Origin: an uncultured Lachnospiraceae bacterium
Lineage (GTDB): Bacteria; Bacillota; Clostridia; Lachnospirales; Lachnospiraceae
Length of the DNA stretch: 64,000 nt
Reading direction: 5' to 3'
Assembly (NCBI GenBank): GCA_910578645.1
Contig: CAJTQI010000013.1
Location: 1 to 64,000 of the forward strand
Shown one piece after another: positions 1 through 9,246 of the stretch (position 1 is its first letter; each line of letters starts with the position of its first letter). The translations under genes were made by a program, and so were the position numbers. A model generated the notes under the pieces. That model was not told where the DNA came from. It saw nothing but the letters and a program-made list of their open reading frames with translations, and ran no database searches.

Positions 1-69
1 ATTCCGCCCAAAATACCGCCCAAAATGGGATTTTAGAAATATACTATGTTCATGCAGAAGAAGTTTTTT

Positions 70-594
70 CTGTTGGCAGATTATAATTTATCCTCTTCCC
101 TTCCCTCACCTTTCCCAAAAAGAAAAGAAAAAAAGCTGAAAAAACATCTTCTTTCCCTCATCTCTCCCATCCCCAAAACCGCATATGCCGATTTAATAAT
201 GGAAAAGTATGGGAAGGAAAAGGGAAGAGAGGATTAACCATCTCTGGTGGTGCGATGTCGCACCATTAGCAAAGAAATCTTCTTCCTTCCCTCTTCTTTC
301 CTGCCCCTCTCCATCACCTGAAATGCCCTGTTTTCAAGCATTTGGAGGGGTTGGGGAAAGATAAGGAAAAAGAGGAGGCTTGCTTCTATGGGATTTTTAT
401 AGATGATTTTCTGTTAGAAATTTTCTCTTTTTTAATAAAGGAAATAAGTGTGACGATTAGGGGAAAGGGAAGAGATTGGGAGGTTGAGGGAAAAGAAGAG
501 GACCTTGTAAGAACAAATCCTACAAGGTCCTGAATTTTACTGTTTTTTCTTATTACTTCTGTCGCTCTCAGCCAAAATTATAATCTGCCAACAG
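70..594. repeat. Inverted-repeat-bounded non-coding element
   Basis: Positions 70-89 read CTGTTGGCAGATTATAATTT, and 575-594 is its perfect reverse complement. Between the arms are alternating pyrimidine-rich (91-117, 146-175, 275-310) and purine-rich (200-236, 340-380, 455-502) blocks that can pair as imperfect hairpins. The centre has the near-palindrome TGGTGCGA-TG-TCGCACCA (248-265). No transposase or coding frame is present. It may be a MITE-like or structured intergenic repeat; that reading is inference. Confidence 0.55.
499..531 (-). terminator. Stem-loop, possible ppdK terminator
   Basis: AGGACCTTGTA (499-509) and TACAAGGTCCT (521-531) form a perfect 11-bp stem with an 11-nt loop. Read leftward it lies about 100 nt after the ppdK stop and is followed by the pyrimidine-rich CTTCTTTTCC. 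It could equally end a rightward transcript. The T-tract is imperfect. Confidence 0.45.
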
Positions 595-633
595 CAAAAA
601 TGTGGTCTGCAAGAACAGGGTTGTCTAATTCCT

Positions 634-3252
634 CTAGTTGTTAATAGCCGCCTGTGCCGCTGCCAACCTCGCAATCGGCACCCTAAACGGTGAGCAAGAC
701 ACATACGTCAGCCCAACCTTATGGCAGAACTCAACGGAAGACGGGTCACCGCCATGCTCGCCGCAGATACCAAGCTTAATATCCGGTCTTACCGAACGGC
801 CTTTCTCCGCCGCCATCTGTACCAACTGTCCGACGCCGCTCTGGTCAAGCCTTGCGAATGGGTCTGACTCATAAATCTTGTTCTTATAATAGTCACCTAA
901 AAACTTACCCGCATCGTCACGCGAGAAACCAAACGTCATCTGCGTCAAGTCATTTGTACCGAAGGAGAAGAACTCTGCTTCCTCAGCAATCTCATTTGCC
1001 AAAAGTGCCGCCCTCGGAATTTCAATCATTGTGCCCACATGGTACTTGATATCGGAATTTTTCTCTTTCTTTACCTGTTCGGCCACTTCCACCACAACAT
1101 CTTTGACAAACTTAAGCTCTTTCTTCTCGCCTACAAGCGGAATCATAATCTCCGGTACGATATCGAAGCCTTTCTCCTGCTTCACTTCAATAGCCGCTTC
1201 CATAACGGCCCTCGTCTGCATCTTGGCAATCTCCGGATAGGTCACTGCCAGACGGCATCCGCGGTGTCCCATCATCGGGTTAAACTCGTGCAGGGAATCA
1301 CATATTTCCTGAACTTCTTCTGCCGTCATCATCATCTTCACAGCCAAATCATCTATATCGCCCTGGTCTGTAGGAACGAACTCATGAAGCGGCGGGTCAA
1401 GGAAGCGGATGGTAACCGGTCTGCCCTCCATCACTTCATACAATGCCTTGAAATCACCCTTCTGGAAAGGAATCAGTGCATTCAACGCTTTCTCTCTCTG
1501 CTCTACCGTTCTTGCAAGAATCATCTGACGGATTTTCGGAATCCTGTCAGGCTCGAAGAACATATGCTCTGTGCGGCATAAGCCGATACCTTCTGCGCCG
1601 TATTTCACTGCGTTTGCCGCATCTGCCGGCGTATCTGCATTGGTACGCACCTGTAACTTACGGTACTTGTCCGCCCACTCCATAATACGTCCGAAATTAC
1701 CGCTAACAGAAGCTTCCACTGTCTTGATATCACCTTTATAAATCTTGCCTGTGGAACCATCCAGGGAAACATAATCCCCTTCATGGAATTCTTCACCGCC
1801 TAAAGCAAATACTTTATCCTGTTCATTGATTGCAATCTCACCACATCCCGATACGCAAGCCGTACCCATACCGCGTGCAACCACCGCTGCGTGAGACGTC
1901 ATACCGCCGCGCACGGTCAGAATACCTTCCGCCGCGTGCATACCTTCGATATCTTCCGGGGATGTCTCCAAGCGGACCAGAATGACTCTCTCACCTTTTT
2001 CATGGGCAGCCTTCGCCTCATCTGCCGTGAAATATACCTTACCCGCTGCCGCACCCGGTGATGCCGGAAGCGCCTGTCCAATCACCTGTCCCGCTTTCAG
2101 GGCATCTATATCAAAAGTCGGATGCAGTAACTGGTCTAAGGATTTCGCCTCAATACGCAAAACTGCTTCCTCCGGTGTAATCATTCCTTCATCTACCAAA
2201 TCACACGCAATCTGGATGGCTGCCGGCGCAGTCCTCTTGCCGTTACGTGTCTGCAAGAAGAACAGTTTACCGTCCTCAATGGTAAACTCCATATCCTGCA
2301 TATCGCGGTAATGCTTTTCCAGTTTGTCAGCAATCTCCATAAACTGCTTAAAGCACTCCGGAAGGTCTTCTTCCAGTTTGGTAATCGGCTGGGGCGTACG
2401 GATACCTGCCACCACATCCTCACCCTGGGCGTTAATCAGGTATTCACCGTAAATTCCCTTAGCGCCTGTGGAAGGATTTCTCGTAAATGCAACGCCCGTA
2501 CCTGAAGTATTACCCATATTGCCAAATACCATAGCCTGTACGTTGACTGCGGTGCCCCAGTCGCCGGGGATGTCGTTCATCCTTCTGTATACAATCGCCC
2601 TGTCGTTATCCCATGAGCGGAATACTGCTTTCACAGCCTCCATAAGCTGCACTTTCGGCTCCTGTGGGAAATCTTCTCCTTTATTCTCTTTATAAATATT
2701 TTTGAATTTGACGATGATATCTTTCAAGTCTTCAGCGGTCAGTTCCGTATCGAACTTAATGCCTTTTGCCTCTTTAATCTCGTCTAAGATTCTTTCGAAA
2801 TAAGACTTTGGTATCTCCATCACGACATCGGAGAACATTTGAATAAATCTTCTATAGGAATCATATGCGAATCTCGGATTGCCTGTCTTTTTTGCAAATC
2901 CTTCTACGGCAACATCATTCAGTCCGAGATTTAAGATTGTATCCATCATACCCGGCATAGAAGCCCTGGCTCCGGAACGCACCGACACGAGAAGCGGATT
3001 CTCGGTATCACCGAATTTTTTGCCTTGCTTTCCTTCCAAATCTGCAAGCGCCTCAAAAATCTGTCCCTGAATCTCATCCGTAATCTGCCTGCCACTGTTA
3101 TAATAGTCCGTGCATGCCTCTGTCGTAACCGTAAACCCCTGCGGGATAGGCAACCCCAGATTCGTCATCTCTGCAAGGTTGGCGCCCTTGCCCCCTAAAA
3201 GATTACGCATGTCGGCATTACCTTCCTCAAATAAGTACACCCATTTCGCCAT
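634..3252 (-). CDS. ppdK: Pyruvate, phosphate dikinase
   Basis: The 872-residue product has the normal length for PPDK, which interconverts pyruvate + ATP + Pi and PEP + AMP + PPi in the cytoplasm and serves PPi-linked glycolysis in many anaerobes. The N-terminal nucleotide-binding domain starts VYLFEEGNADMRNLLGGKGANL. The central phospho-histidine swivel domain carries GGMTSHAAVVARGMG with the catalytic His near residue 455. The C-terminal PEP/pyruvate TIM barrel contains the GICGEHGGDP motif with the conserved Cys. The start is preceded by a purine-rich AAAGAGAGGG site. It appears to be a single-gene transcript with a structured leader at 3315-3348. Confidence 0.97.
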   Translation of the reverse strand: MAKWVYLFEEGNADMRNLLGGKGANLAEMTNLGLPIPQGFTVTTEACTDYYNSGRQITDEIQGQIFEALADLEGKQGKKFGDTENPLLVSVRSGARASMPGMMDTILNLGLNDVAVEGFAKKTGNPRFAYDSYRRFIQMFSDVVMEIPKSYFERILDEIKEAKGIKFDTELTAEDLKDIIVKFKNIYKENKGEDFPQEPKVQLMEAVKAVFRSWDNDRAIVYRRMNDIPGDWGTAVNVQAMVFGNMGNTSGTGVAFTRNPSTGAKGIYGEYLINAQGEDVVAGIRTPQPITKLEEDLPECFKQFMEIADKLEKHYRDMQDMEFTIEDGKLFFLQTRNGKRTAPAAIQIACDLVDEGMITPEEAVLRIEAKSLDQLLHPTFDIDALKAGQVIGQALPASPGAAAGKVYFTADEAKAAHEKGERVILVRLETSPEDIEGMHAAEGILTVRGGMTSHAAVVARGMGTACVSGCGEIAINEQDKVFALGGEEFHEGDYVSLDGSTGKIYKGDIKTVEASVSGNFGRIMEWADKYRKLQVRTNADTPADAANAVKYGAEGIGLCRTEHMFFEPDRIPKIRQMILARTVEQREKALNALIPFQKGDFKALYEVMEGRPVTIRFLDPPLHEFVPTDQGDIDDLAVKMMMTAEEVQEICDSLHEFNPMMGHRGCRLAVTYPEIAKMQTRAVMEAAIEVKQEKGFDIVPEIMIPLVGEKKELKFVKDVVVEVAEQVKKEKNSDIKYHVGTMIEIPRAALLANEIAEEAEFFSFGTNDLTQMTFGFSRDDAGKFLGDYYKNKIYESDPFARLDQSGVGQLVQMAAEKGRSVRPDIKLGICGEHGGDPSSVEFCHKVGLTYVSCSPFRVPIARLAAAQAAINN

Positions 3253-3314
3253 AGTTTTGCCCTCTCTTTTCCTTTATAAACTATACACCCGATGCCACAT
3301 CGTCAGCACTGGCT

Positions 3315-3348
3315 GCAAAATGCCATCACCTTCCGAATGACATTTTGC
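3315..3348 (-). promoter_or_regulatory. Leader hairpin upstream of ppdK
   Basis: GCAAAATGCCAT (3315-3326) pairs with ATGACATTTTGC (3337-3348), giving a 12-bp stem (one G-U pair on the leftward RNA) with a 10-nt loop, about 65-95 nt before the ppdK start. There is no T-tract after it, so it is not a simple terminator. A role in mRNA stability or regulation is inference. Confidence 0.4.
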
Positions 3349-3416
3349 GGTATACACTTCTGTATTCCTCTATTATTTTACCATATAATTGGAAATTTAC
3401 CACCCGTTTTTTGTAG

Positions 3417-4265
3417 TTAGGGTGTAAATCTTTCAAAAATGAACACGTCAAACGCATCCTTCGCCTTTTCCAACTCCTGACTGCTGTGGATTGTCCACGC
3501 TACCGCCGGATTCTTGTAGAGATGTCTGCATATCCTCCTGCCCGGCTCTTCCATAAACCGATGGTTATAAGCAATAAAATCCGGCTTCGTAAAGAAATTA
3601 AGAAGCAGATGCGTCATACAGAAATAGATTGCTCCCCTATATCCCCCGTCAATCAGGAAATTTGAGGCCAGCTGCCCTCTGACCGCCCCGTTATGATGCA
3701 GACGGAACCACCACAACACCGCCGGATTAAAGGACTCGATACAGTATTCCCCGCCATAAGCCCGCAAAAGCCCGTCTATCACCGCACAGGAAGGAACCCT
3801 CGCTCTCTCGTCTTTGATTTCCACAATCAAGGGCTCTCGTCCGTCCACCATGTGAAGCAGTTCTTCCAGCTTCGGTATGCGCTCTTTTGAACTGCCCAAC
3901 GTAAATTCCTGTAGTTCCTCATAAGTATAATCTTCGATTACGCCATCCACACCACACATGCGCTTCAAGTTGAAATCATGGAAAATCACCGGTACATTAT
4001 CTTTCGTCACATGTACATCCAGCTCCATTCCATATCCTGCCTCCACTGCACGTCTGAAGGCTTCCATAGAATTTTCCGGCGCATCCCCCGCATTGTCGTA
4101 AAGTCCCCTGTGGGCGAAATACTTTTTCCGGAAGAATCCGGTATCCGGGCGGTGTACCATCCGCGGCATAAGCGCCAAAAAATACAAGGCGCAAGGCGCC
4201 GCTGCAAGTCCTGCCAATTTTTTTACTTTTCCTCTTGCCATCTTCTCACACACCATTCCGGGCAT
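3417..4265 (-). CDS. Glycerophosphodiester phosphodiesterase, membrane-anchored
   Basis: A 282-residue GDPD-family protein that would hydrolyse glycerophosphodiesters to glycerol-3-phosphate and an alcohol. Motifs seen are FAHRGLYDN, the catalytic-site cluster ENSMEAFRRAV...MELDVHVTKD, and PVIFHDFNLKRM. An N-terminal hydrophobic stretch (about residues 14-32) suggests a membrane anchor with an extracellular or membrane-facing domain. The start is uncertain: no strong ribosome binding site precedes it, and in-frame ATGs at residues 4 and 9 are alternatives. It stands alone between ppdK and the divergent ABC-F gene. Confidence 0.9.
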   Translation of the reverse strand: MPGMVCEKMARGKVKKLAGLAAAPCALYFLALMPRMVHRPDTGFFRKKYFAHRGLYDNAGDAPENSMEAFRRAVEAGYGMELDVHVTKDNVPVIFHDFNLKRMCGVDGVIEDYTYEELQEFTLGSSKERIPKLEELLHMVDGREPLIVEIKDERARVPSCAVIDGLLRAYGGEYCIESFNPAVLWWFRLHHNGAVRGQLASNFLIDGGYRGAIYFCMTHLLLNFFTKPDFIAYNHRFMEEPGRRICRHLYKNPAVAWTIHSSQELEKAKDAFDVFIFERFTP

Positions 4266-4507
4266 ATGCCGGAGCTATCCGGCGGTGCCCGCTTCCTTTG
4301 TATTATTTTAATGCTCTCTTCCACTGCACCGGCCGGCTGCCGCCATCTGGCACAGTCTATACAGATTATAACTTACTACCACCAATCTGCAAATACTTTC
4401 CATAGAATTTCACATACAAAGCTTCTCCGCCAGACAACAAAAGAAACCTCCGCAACATATATAGCCGCTCTGCTGCATTTAAGATACCATTTTCCTTCTA
4501 TTTTCCC

Positions 4508-4535
4508 TTGAAAAAAGGCTTCTTTCATGTATAAT
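4508..4535 (+). promoter_or_regulatory. SigA-type promoter of the ABC-F operon
   Basis: TTGAAA (4508-4513), a 16-bp spacer and TATAAT (4530-4535) lie about 80 nt before the ABC-F start. The spacing and match to the vegetative consensus are good. Confidence 0.7.
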
Positions 4536-4617
4536 AGTAAAAGTTACTGTAAAACGGCTTAAAATCATGCATCAAAAGCTGCATAGAAATATTTGAAAAG
4601 AAATAGAGGGTTATCAT

Positions 4618-6258
4618 ATGATTCAGGCAAATAACGTTACACTACGCGTAGGAAAAAAGGCACTCTTTGAGGATGTGAATATCAAATTCACGGAAGGCAA
4701 CTGCTACGGGTTAATCGGTGCCAACGGCGCAGGCAAATCTACCTTCCTTAAAATTCTTTCCGGCACCCTCGAAACCACCAACGGCGACGTATCCATCACT
4801 CCCGGACAGCGCCTTTCCGTCTTGGAGCAGGACCACTTTAAATACGACACGTATCCTGTCATGGATACCGTAATTATGGGCAACGAACGTCTCTACCAGA
4901 TTATGAAAGAAAAAGAGGCCATCTATGCCAAGGAAGATTTTACCGACGAAGACGGCATCCGGGCAAGCGAACTGGAAGCGGAATTTGCCGAGATGGACGG
5001 CTGGGATGCGGAGTCCAATGCCGCCATGCTCTTAAACGGTCTGGGCGTAGGCACAGAGATGCATTATAGCCTGATGGCCGACTTAAACGGTAATGAGAAA
5101 GTAAAAGTTCTTCTCGCCAAGGCCCTCTTCGGAAACCCGGACATCCTGTTGCTCGACGAACCCACCAACCACCTGGACTTAGATGCAATCGCATGGCTGG
5201 AAGAATTTTTGATTAATTTTGACAACACCGTAATCGTGGTTTCCCACGACCGTTATTTCCTGAATAAAGTCTGCACCCATACGGCCGATATCGACTACGG
5301 CAAAATTCAACTCTATGCAGGCAACTATGACTTCTGGTATGAATCCAGCCAGTTGATTATCAAACAACGTAAAGAAGCCAACAAGAAAAAAGAAGAACAA
5401 ATAAAAGAGCTCCAGGAATTTATTTCCCGTTTCTCCGCCAATGCTTCCAAATCCAAACAGGCCACGTCCCGGAAGCGTGCCCTGGAGAAAATCGAGTTAG
5501 ACGATATCCGTCCGTCAAGCCGGAAATACCCTTATATTGACTTCAGGCCCGAGCGCGAAATCGGTAATGAAGTCCTGACCGTAGAGGGAATCAGCAAGAC
5601 CGTCAACGGTGAAAAAGTGTTGGACAACATCTCATTCATCGTAGGGCATGACGATAAAATCGCATTCGTAGGCGGCAACGAGCTTGCCAAGACAACACTG
5701 TTTAGAATCCTTATGGGCGAACTGGAACCCGACGAAGGCACTTACAAGTGGGGCGTCACCACCTCCCAGGCTTATTTCCCGAAGGACAGCACCACAGAAT
5801 TTGACAACAACTACACCATCACGGAATGGCTCACAGGCTACTCTCCCGTCAAGGATGTAACCTATGTCCGTGGATTCCTTGGGCGTATGCTTTTTGCCGG
5901 CGAAGACGGCGTCAAGAAAGTAAAAGTTCTCTCCGGTGGTGAGAAAGTGCGCTGTCTCTTGTCCAAGATGATGATTAGCGGTGCTAACTGCCTCATTTTC
6001 GACGAACCTACCAACCATCTGGATATGGAATCCATCACCGCATTGAATGAAGGTATGAAGAAATTCAAAGGTGTGGAACTTTTCTCCTGTCATGACCACC
6101 AGGTTGTGCAGACCACCGCAAACCGCATTATGGAGATTCTTCCGGACGGCACATTAATCGACAAGATTACCACCTATGACGAATATCTGGAAAGCGATGA
6201 GATGGCAAGAAAACGTACCGTTTACACAAGCACGGCAAACGAGGAAGAAGATAACTGA
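4618..6258 (+). CDS. ABC-F family ATPase, YbiT/YkpA type
   Basis: A soluble 546-residue protein with two ABC domains and no membrane segments; ABC-F proteins act on the ribosome (translation or antibiotic protection). The first Walker A is GANGAGKST and the first Walker B LLLDEPTNHLD. The linker has the FSANASKSKQATSR stretch typical of YbiT. The first signature motif is degenerate (LNGNEKVKV) and the second Walker A is reduced (GGNELAKTT), while the second signature LSGGEKV is intact. A degenerate first signature is also known in YbiT, so it is probably a family trait. It heads an operon with the PHP and HAD genes 33 nt downstream. A GAGGG site precedes the ATG. Confidence 0.93.
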   Translation: MIQANNVTLRVGKKALFEDVNIKFTEGNCYGLIGANGAGKSTFLKILSGTLETTNGDVSITPGQRLSVLEQDHFKYDTYPVMDTVIMGNERLYQIMKEKEAIYAKEDFTDEDGIRASELEAEFAEMDGWDAESNAAMLLNGLGVGTEMHYSLMADLNGNEKVKVLLAKALFGNPDILLLDEPTNHLDLDAIAWLEEFLINFDNTVIVVSHDRYFLNKVCTHTADIDYGKIQLYAGNYDFWYESSQLIIKQRKEANKKKEEQIKELQEFISRFSANASKSKQATSRKRALEKIELDDIRPSSRKYPYIDFRPEREIGNEVLTVEGISKTVNGEKVLDNISFIVGHDDKIAFVGGNELAKTTLFRILMGELEPDEGTYKWGVTTSQAYFPKDSTTEFDNNYTITEWLTGYSPVKDVTYVRGFLGRMLFAGEDGVKKVKVLSGGEKVRCLLSKMMISGANCLIFDEPTNHLDMESITALNEGMKKFKGVELFSCHDHQVVQTTANRIMEILPDGTLIDKITTYDEYLESDEMARKRTVYTSTANEEEDN

Positions 6259-6291
6259 TTGTCTGTTTAACAAACTTGATAAGGAAAAACA

Positions 6292-7194
6292 ATGAATACT
6301 GTTGACTTACACACCCACTCAAATAAATCCGACGGAAGCTATACCCCTGCCGAACTGGTAGACTATGCCATCGCCAAAGGGTTAAGCGCCGTCGCGCTCA
6401 CCGACCATGACACCATAGACGGGCTGACAGAAGCCTGCACCCATGCCCAGGCATTGGCGCAAGCAGGCAAATCTACGGTTGAAGTAGTACCGGGAATCGA
6501 ATTTTCCACTAAACACGGAGACCGGGACGTCCACGTCGTAGGACTCTACATTTCCCACGAATCCCCTCAGTTTCGTACAAAATTACAGGAGTTCGTGGAC
6601 TCCCGCACAAGCCGTAACATTAAGATGTGCCGCAATCTGCAGGAGGCGGGCATAGACATCACTTATGAAAAGCTTCAGGAAAAGAATCCTGACGCCGTAA
6701 TCACAAGAGCCCATTACGCCGCTTACCTGCTTGAACACGGATACGTCAAAAGCCGCCAGGACGCTTTTGCGCAGTACCTTGGCGACCACACGAAATATTT
6801 TGTACCAAGGGAAAAAGTGACACCCGCCCAGGCGGTGGCACTAATCTTAGAGGCAGGAGGCATACCCATCCTGGCTCACCCACCTCTGTACCATATGGGC
6901 AGGGAAAACCTGGATAACCTCGTCTCCACACTGAAAGAAGTCGGGCTAATGGGAATCGAAGTACTCTACAGCACCTACACAAACCAAGATGAGCGGGACA
7001 TGTTTAGGCTGGCAGACAAATACGGTTTACTCCCAAGCGGCGGTTCCGATTTCCACGGAGTCAACAAACCCGGGCTTGACTTAGGATGCGGCTACGGCAA
7101 ACTGTTTGTGCCGGAAGAATTTCTTACAAATATCAAGAACGCTAGATTAGAAAGGTTAAAGACCCTTCCTTCGCAGATAAAAAAGGAGGCATAG
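6292..7194 (+). CDS. PHP-domain phosphoesterase (YciV/RNase AM-like)
   Basis: A 300-residue PHP-family metal-dependent phosphoesterase. Metal-ligand motifs visible are DLHTHSNKSDG at the N-terminus, TDHDTIDG, EFST, HPPLYH and the C-terminal GGSDFHG. Family members hydrolyse 3',5'-nucleoside bisphosphates or trim RNA 5' ends; which of these applies here cannot be told from sequence. It lies 33 nt after the ABC-F gene with an AAGGA site and 7 nt before the HAD gene, so the three are likely co-transcribed. Confidence 0.9.
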   Translation: MNTVDLHTHSNKSDGSYTPAELVDYAIAKGLSAVALTDHDTIDGLTEACTHAQALAQAGKSTVEVVPGIEFSTKHGDRDVHVVGLYISHESPQFRTKLQEFVDSRTSRNIKMCRNLQEAGIDITYEKLQEKNPDAVITRAHYAAYLLEHGYVKSRQDAFAQYLGDHTKYFVPREKVTPAQAVALILEAGGIPILAHPPLYHMGRENLDNLVSTLKEVGLMGIEVLYSTYTNQDERDMFRLADKYGLLPSGGSDFHGVNKPGLDLGCGYGKLFVPEEFLTNIKNARLERLKTLPSQIKKEA

Positions 7195-7201
7195 ACAAAA
7201 A

Positions 7202-8014
7202 ATGAAATTTCTGTTCACCGACTTAGACGGCACTCTCCTAAATAACAACAGCCAGGTTTCGGCAGGTACTAAAGCCTTTCTTGACAAATTCCTTGGGGAA
7301 GGAAATAAGCTAATTTTTTCATCCGGGCGTCCCAGAGACAGTATACTGGAAGTAAAAAATAACGCCGGGCTTACACAGCCCGGCATTCTCTTAATCTGCA
7401 GCAACGGCGCACAAGTTTACGATTGTGATACCGAGCGCACCATTATGGAAACAAGGCTTCCGCTCTCCTATGTCTCCTATCTGCAAAAACAGGCGTCATA
7501 CTACGACTTACATATCCACACCTACCGCGATGATGCCGTTGTCTCGCCAAGTGAGGATGAAGAAATCATCTTTTACCGCCAACGCATTCACCTGCCCCTC
7601 ATCATCTCTCCAAACCTATCCGACGCGTTGAGCCAGGGGCCTTATAAAATGCTTGCCATCAGCCTCCACGATGCAGATAAGCTGGAAGCTTTCCGCCTGG
7701 GCACCTCACAGTGGGCGCAGGACAAAATCCAGACCATCTATTCCAATCAAATATACCTGGAACTCTTTCCCCACTCTGCCGGCAAAGAAAATGCACTTCG
7801 TTTTGTCTGTGATTATTTTGGTGCATCCCTTTCCGACGCCTATGCCGCAGGGGATGCTGACAACGACATCTCCATGCTACAGGCCGCGGGGACAGGTATC
7901 GCTATGCAAAACGCTGCCGACTATGTGAAACAAGCTGCCGACGTTGTCACCGAACTGGACAACGACCATGACGGGCTCGCACATATGATGCAGAAACTAT
8001 TACACCTTCAGTGA
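7202..8014 (+). CDS. HAD superfamily IIB (Cof-type) phosphatase
   Basis: A 270-residue Cof/YidA-like HAD hydrolase. Motif I is DLDGTLL at residues 7-13 with nucleophile Asp7 and acid Asp9. Motif II is the SSGRP serine, and the metal-binding motif IV is GDADNDISML. Substrates are usually sugar phosphates or phosphorylated vitamins; none is assignable here. The AAGGAGG ribosome binding site sits inside the end of the preceding PHP gene, indicating translational coupling. Confidence 0.92.
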   Translation: MKFLFTDLDGTLLNNNSQVSAGTKAFLDKFLGEGNKLIFSSGRPRDSILEVKNNAGLTQPGILLICSNGAQVYDCDTERTIMETRLPLSYVSYLQKQASYYDLHIHTYRDDAVVSPSEDEEIIFYRQRIHLPLIISPNLSDALSQGPYKMLAISLHDADKLEAFRLGTSQWAQDKIQTIYSNQIYLELFPHSAGKENALRFVCDYFGASLSDAYAAGDADNDISMLQAAGTGIAMQNAADYVKQAADVVTELDNDHDGLAHMMQKLLHLQ

Positions 8015-8034
8015 ACAAAGGGATATATACCCTG

Positions 8035-8080
8035 ATTTACGGCCGGGCCTTTTACCATTTTTGAAAGCTCGGCCGTAAAT
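8035..8080. terminator. Stem-loop between convergent genes
   Basis: ATTTACGGCCG (8035-8045) and CGGCCGTAAAT (8070-8080) form a perfect 11-bp stem with a partly pairing 24-nt loop. It sits between the HAD gene and the convergent small gene. The location suits a bidirectional terminator, although T-tracts are poor. Confidence 0.5.
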
Positions 8081-8085
8081 ACAAA

Positions 8086-8355
8086 TCACCCTTCCACAAT
8101 CAAATAACGACCGTCTCCTACGTCGAACACCTCCTCGGCGTCAAGAATACTCTCTTCGTCGGCTCCGTCAAGGTCGACACCCTCTTCCTCGAAAAATTCC
8201 CACACAGCCTTAACAGAATCCACCACCACCGCCATGCTCTCTTCCAGGAAGCTCTCCGCCTCTTCCAGTGTGTCCGCTACCGGCTCCGGGTAAAGCTGCA
8301 ACTGCTTGTCCAAAAAACATTGTAATACTTTCTCGTCAAACATATGAATAACCAT
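8086..8355 (-). CDS. Small acidic protein of unknown function
   Basis: An 89-residue acidic protein (many Glu/Asp, e.g. DTLEEAESFLEESMAVVVDSVKAVWEFFEEEGVDLDGADEE). I do not recognise a catalytic motif. Similar short proteins occur next to HAD genes in Lachnospiraceae, by recollection only. It follows the HAD gene by about 10 nt, so it is the last gene of the pheA-to-HAD run. The start has two in-frame ATGs (MVIHM; 8355 or 8343) behind GAGAAAGG, the same arrangement as at 17891 and 22576. Confidence 0.75.
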   Translation of the reverse strand: MVIHMFDEKVLQCFLDKQLQLYPEPVADTLEEAESFLEESMAVVVDSVKAVWEFFEEEGVDLDGADEESILDAEEVFDVGDGRYLIVEG

Positions 8356-8364
8356 ACCTTTCTC

Positions 8365-9171
8365 TCAACTGCGCTGTCTCTCCATCAACTCCTTAATCAC
8401 CCGGTACACACCCCGCTCAGAATAGCCCGGACAGACATGCTTAGCCTGTTCTTTCACGCTGTCCCTGGCACTCTCCACCGCATAACTTTCCTGTGCTGCG
8501 GCAAGTAACCCCAGGTCGTTGTCATTGTCCCCGAAAGCCATCGTCTCCGCCGCCGTGATATCCAGGCGTTTTTGTATCATTTTCAGTGCATTCCCCTTAT
8601 CCACCGCAGCGTCCATGAAATCCACCCACTCTTCGCCTGCCATACATGTCTTCACCTTATCCTGCCATGCCGGAATCAGAATCTTCTCCCCCAAATCACG
8701 GATACTGCCGGGCTGATAAATGGCAATCTTAATGATATCTTCCTTTTCCGTCAGCACGTCGTCCACAATGCGGTATCGGTTGTGGTAACTGCGTTTAAAA
8801 AAATCCAGGAACTTCTCGTTCTTGCTCTCCAGAAGGGAGCCGTTTACGGAAGAAACCACCACATCGCATGTATCATAGTATGTCCGAAGCTGCGCCATAA
8901 TCTGTTCCACATAGTCTCTGCGCATCTTCTGTACAAAAATATCTTCTTCCCCGTAACGCACATGTGCACCGTTCTCCGCCAGATAGTATATTCTGTCAAA
9001 AACAGGCTCAAACATATGGCGAATACTGTAATACTGCCGCCCGCTGGCCACACAGAAAATGCCGCCTGCGTCCGTCCACTCCCGGACTGCCTCCGGGAAG
9101 TCCGGGTAAATCTCCGGCGAAGATTCCTTTACAATCGTGCCGTCTATATCTGTCGCGATTAATTTAATCAT
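8365..9171 (-). CDS. HAD superfamily IIB phosphatase
   Basis: A 268-residue Cof-type HAD hydrolase starting MIKLIATDIDGT, with motif I DIDGT, a motif II serine in ASGRQYYS, and motif IV GDNDNDLGLL. I chose the start at 9171 (ATGATG doublet, 9174 also possible) because GGAGAATT lies just upstream. An upstream in-frame extension to 9219 lacks a ribosome binding site and does not match the family N-terminus. Substrate unknown. It is in the leftward run behind maf. Confidence 0.9.
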   Translation of the reverse strand: MIKLIATDIDGTIVKESSPEIYPDFPEAVREWTDAGGIFCVASGRQYYSIRHMFEPVFDRIYYLAENGAHVRYGEEDIFVQKMRRDYVEQIMAQLRTYYDTCDVVVSSVNGSLLESKNEKFLDFFKRSYHNRYRIVDDVLTEKEDIIKIAIYQPGSIRDLGEKILIPAWQDKVKTCMAGEEWVDFMDAAVDKGNALKMIQKRLDITAAETMAFGDNDNDLGLLAAAQESYAVESARDSVKEQAKHVCPGYSERGVYRVIKELMERQRS

Positions 9172-9207
9172 CATAATTCTCCATTCTTGCCAGGCCCGCA
9201 ATTTTAG

Positions 9208-9237
9208 ACGCAGGAACAAATTTCCGTGTGAAAAATC
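9208..9237 (+). repeat. Dispersed intergenic repeat, copy 1
   Basis: This 30-nt stretch between maf and the HAD gene (ending GTGTGAAAAATC) aligns closely with 35303-35333 between rbfA and nrnA. Both have CGCAG, then ACAAAT, then GTGTGAAAAATC. The function is unknown. Confidence 0.45.
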
Positions 9238-9246
9238 TCTGGTTTT

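Larger units (their letters stand above)
1..633. other. Non-coding stretch downstream of ppdK
   Basis: I see no convincing gene here. Short open frames exist but their composition follows the purine/pyrimidine asymmetry of the DNA rather than a protein family. Positions 4-14 and 16-26 are a tandem repeat of CCGCCCAAAAT. The rest is dominated by the inverted-repeat-bounded element at 70-594, listed separately. The window edge cuts whatever lies to the left. Confidence 0.6.

Noticed and set aside
46..533. Two 63-codon open frames in the first 540 bp
   Set aside because: Their Lys/Glu/Pro/Ser-heavy sequences simply follow the purine and pyrimidine blocks of the inverted-repeat element, and neither has a ribosome binding site or family match.
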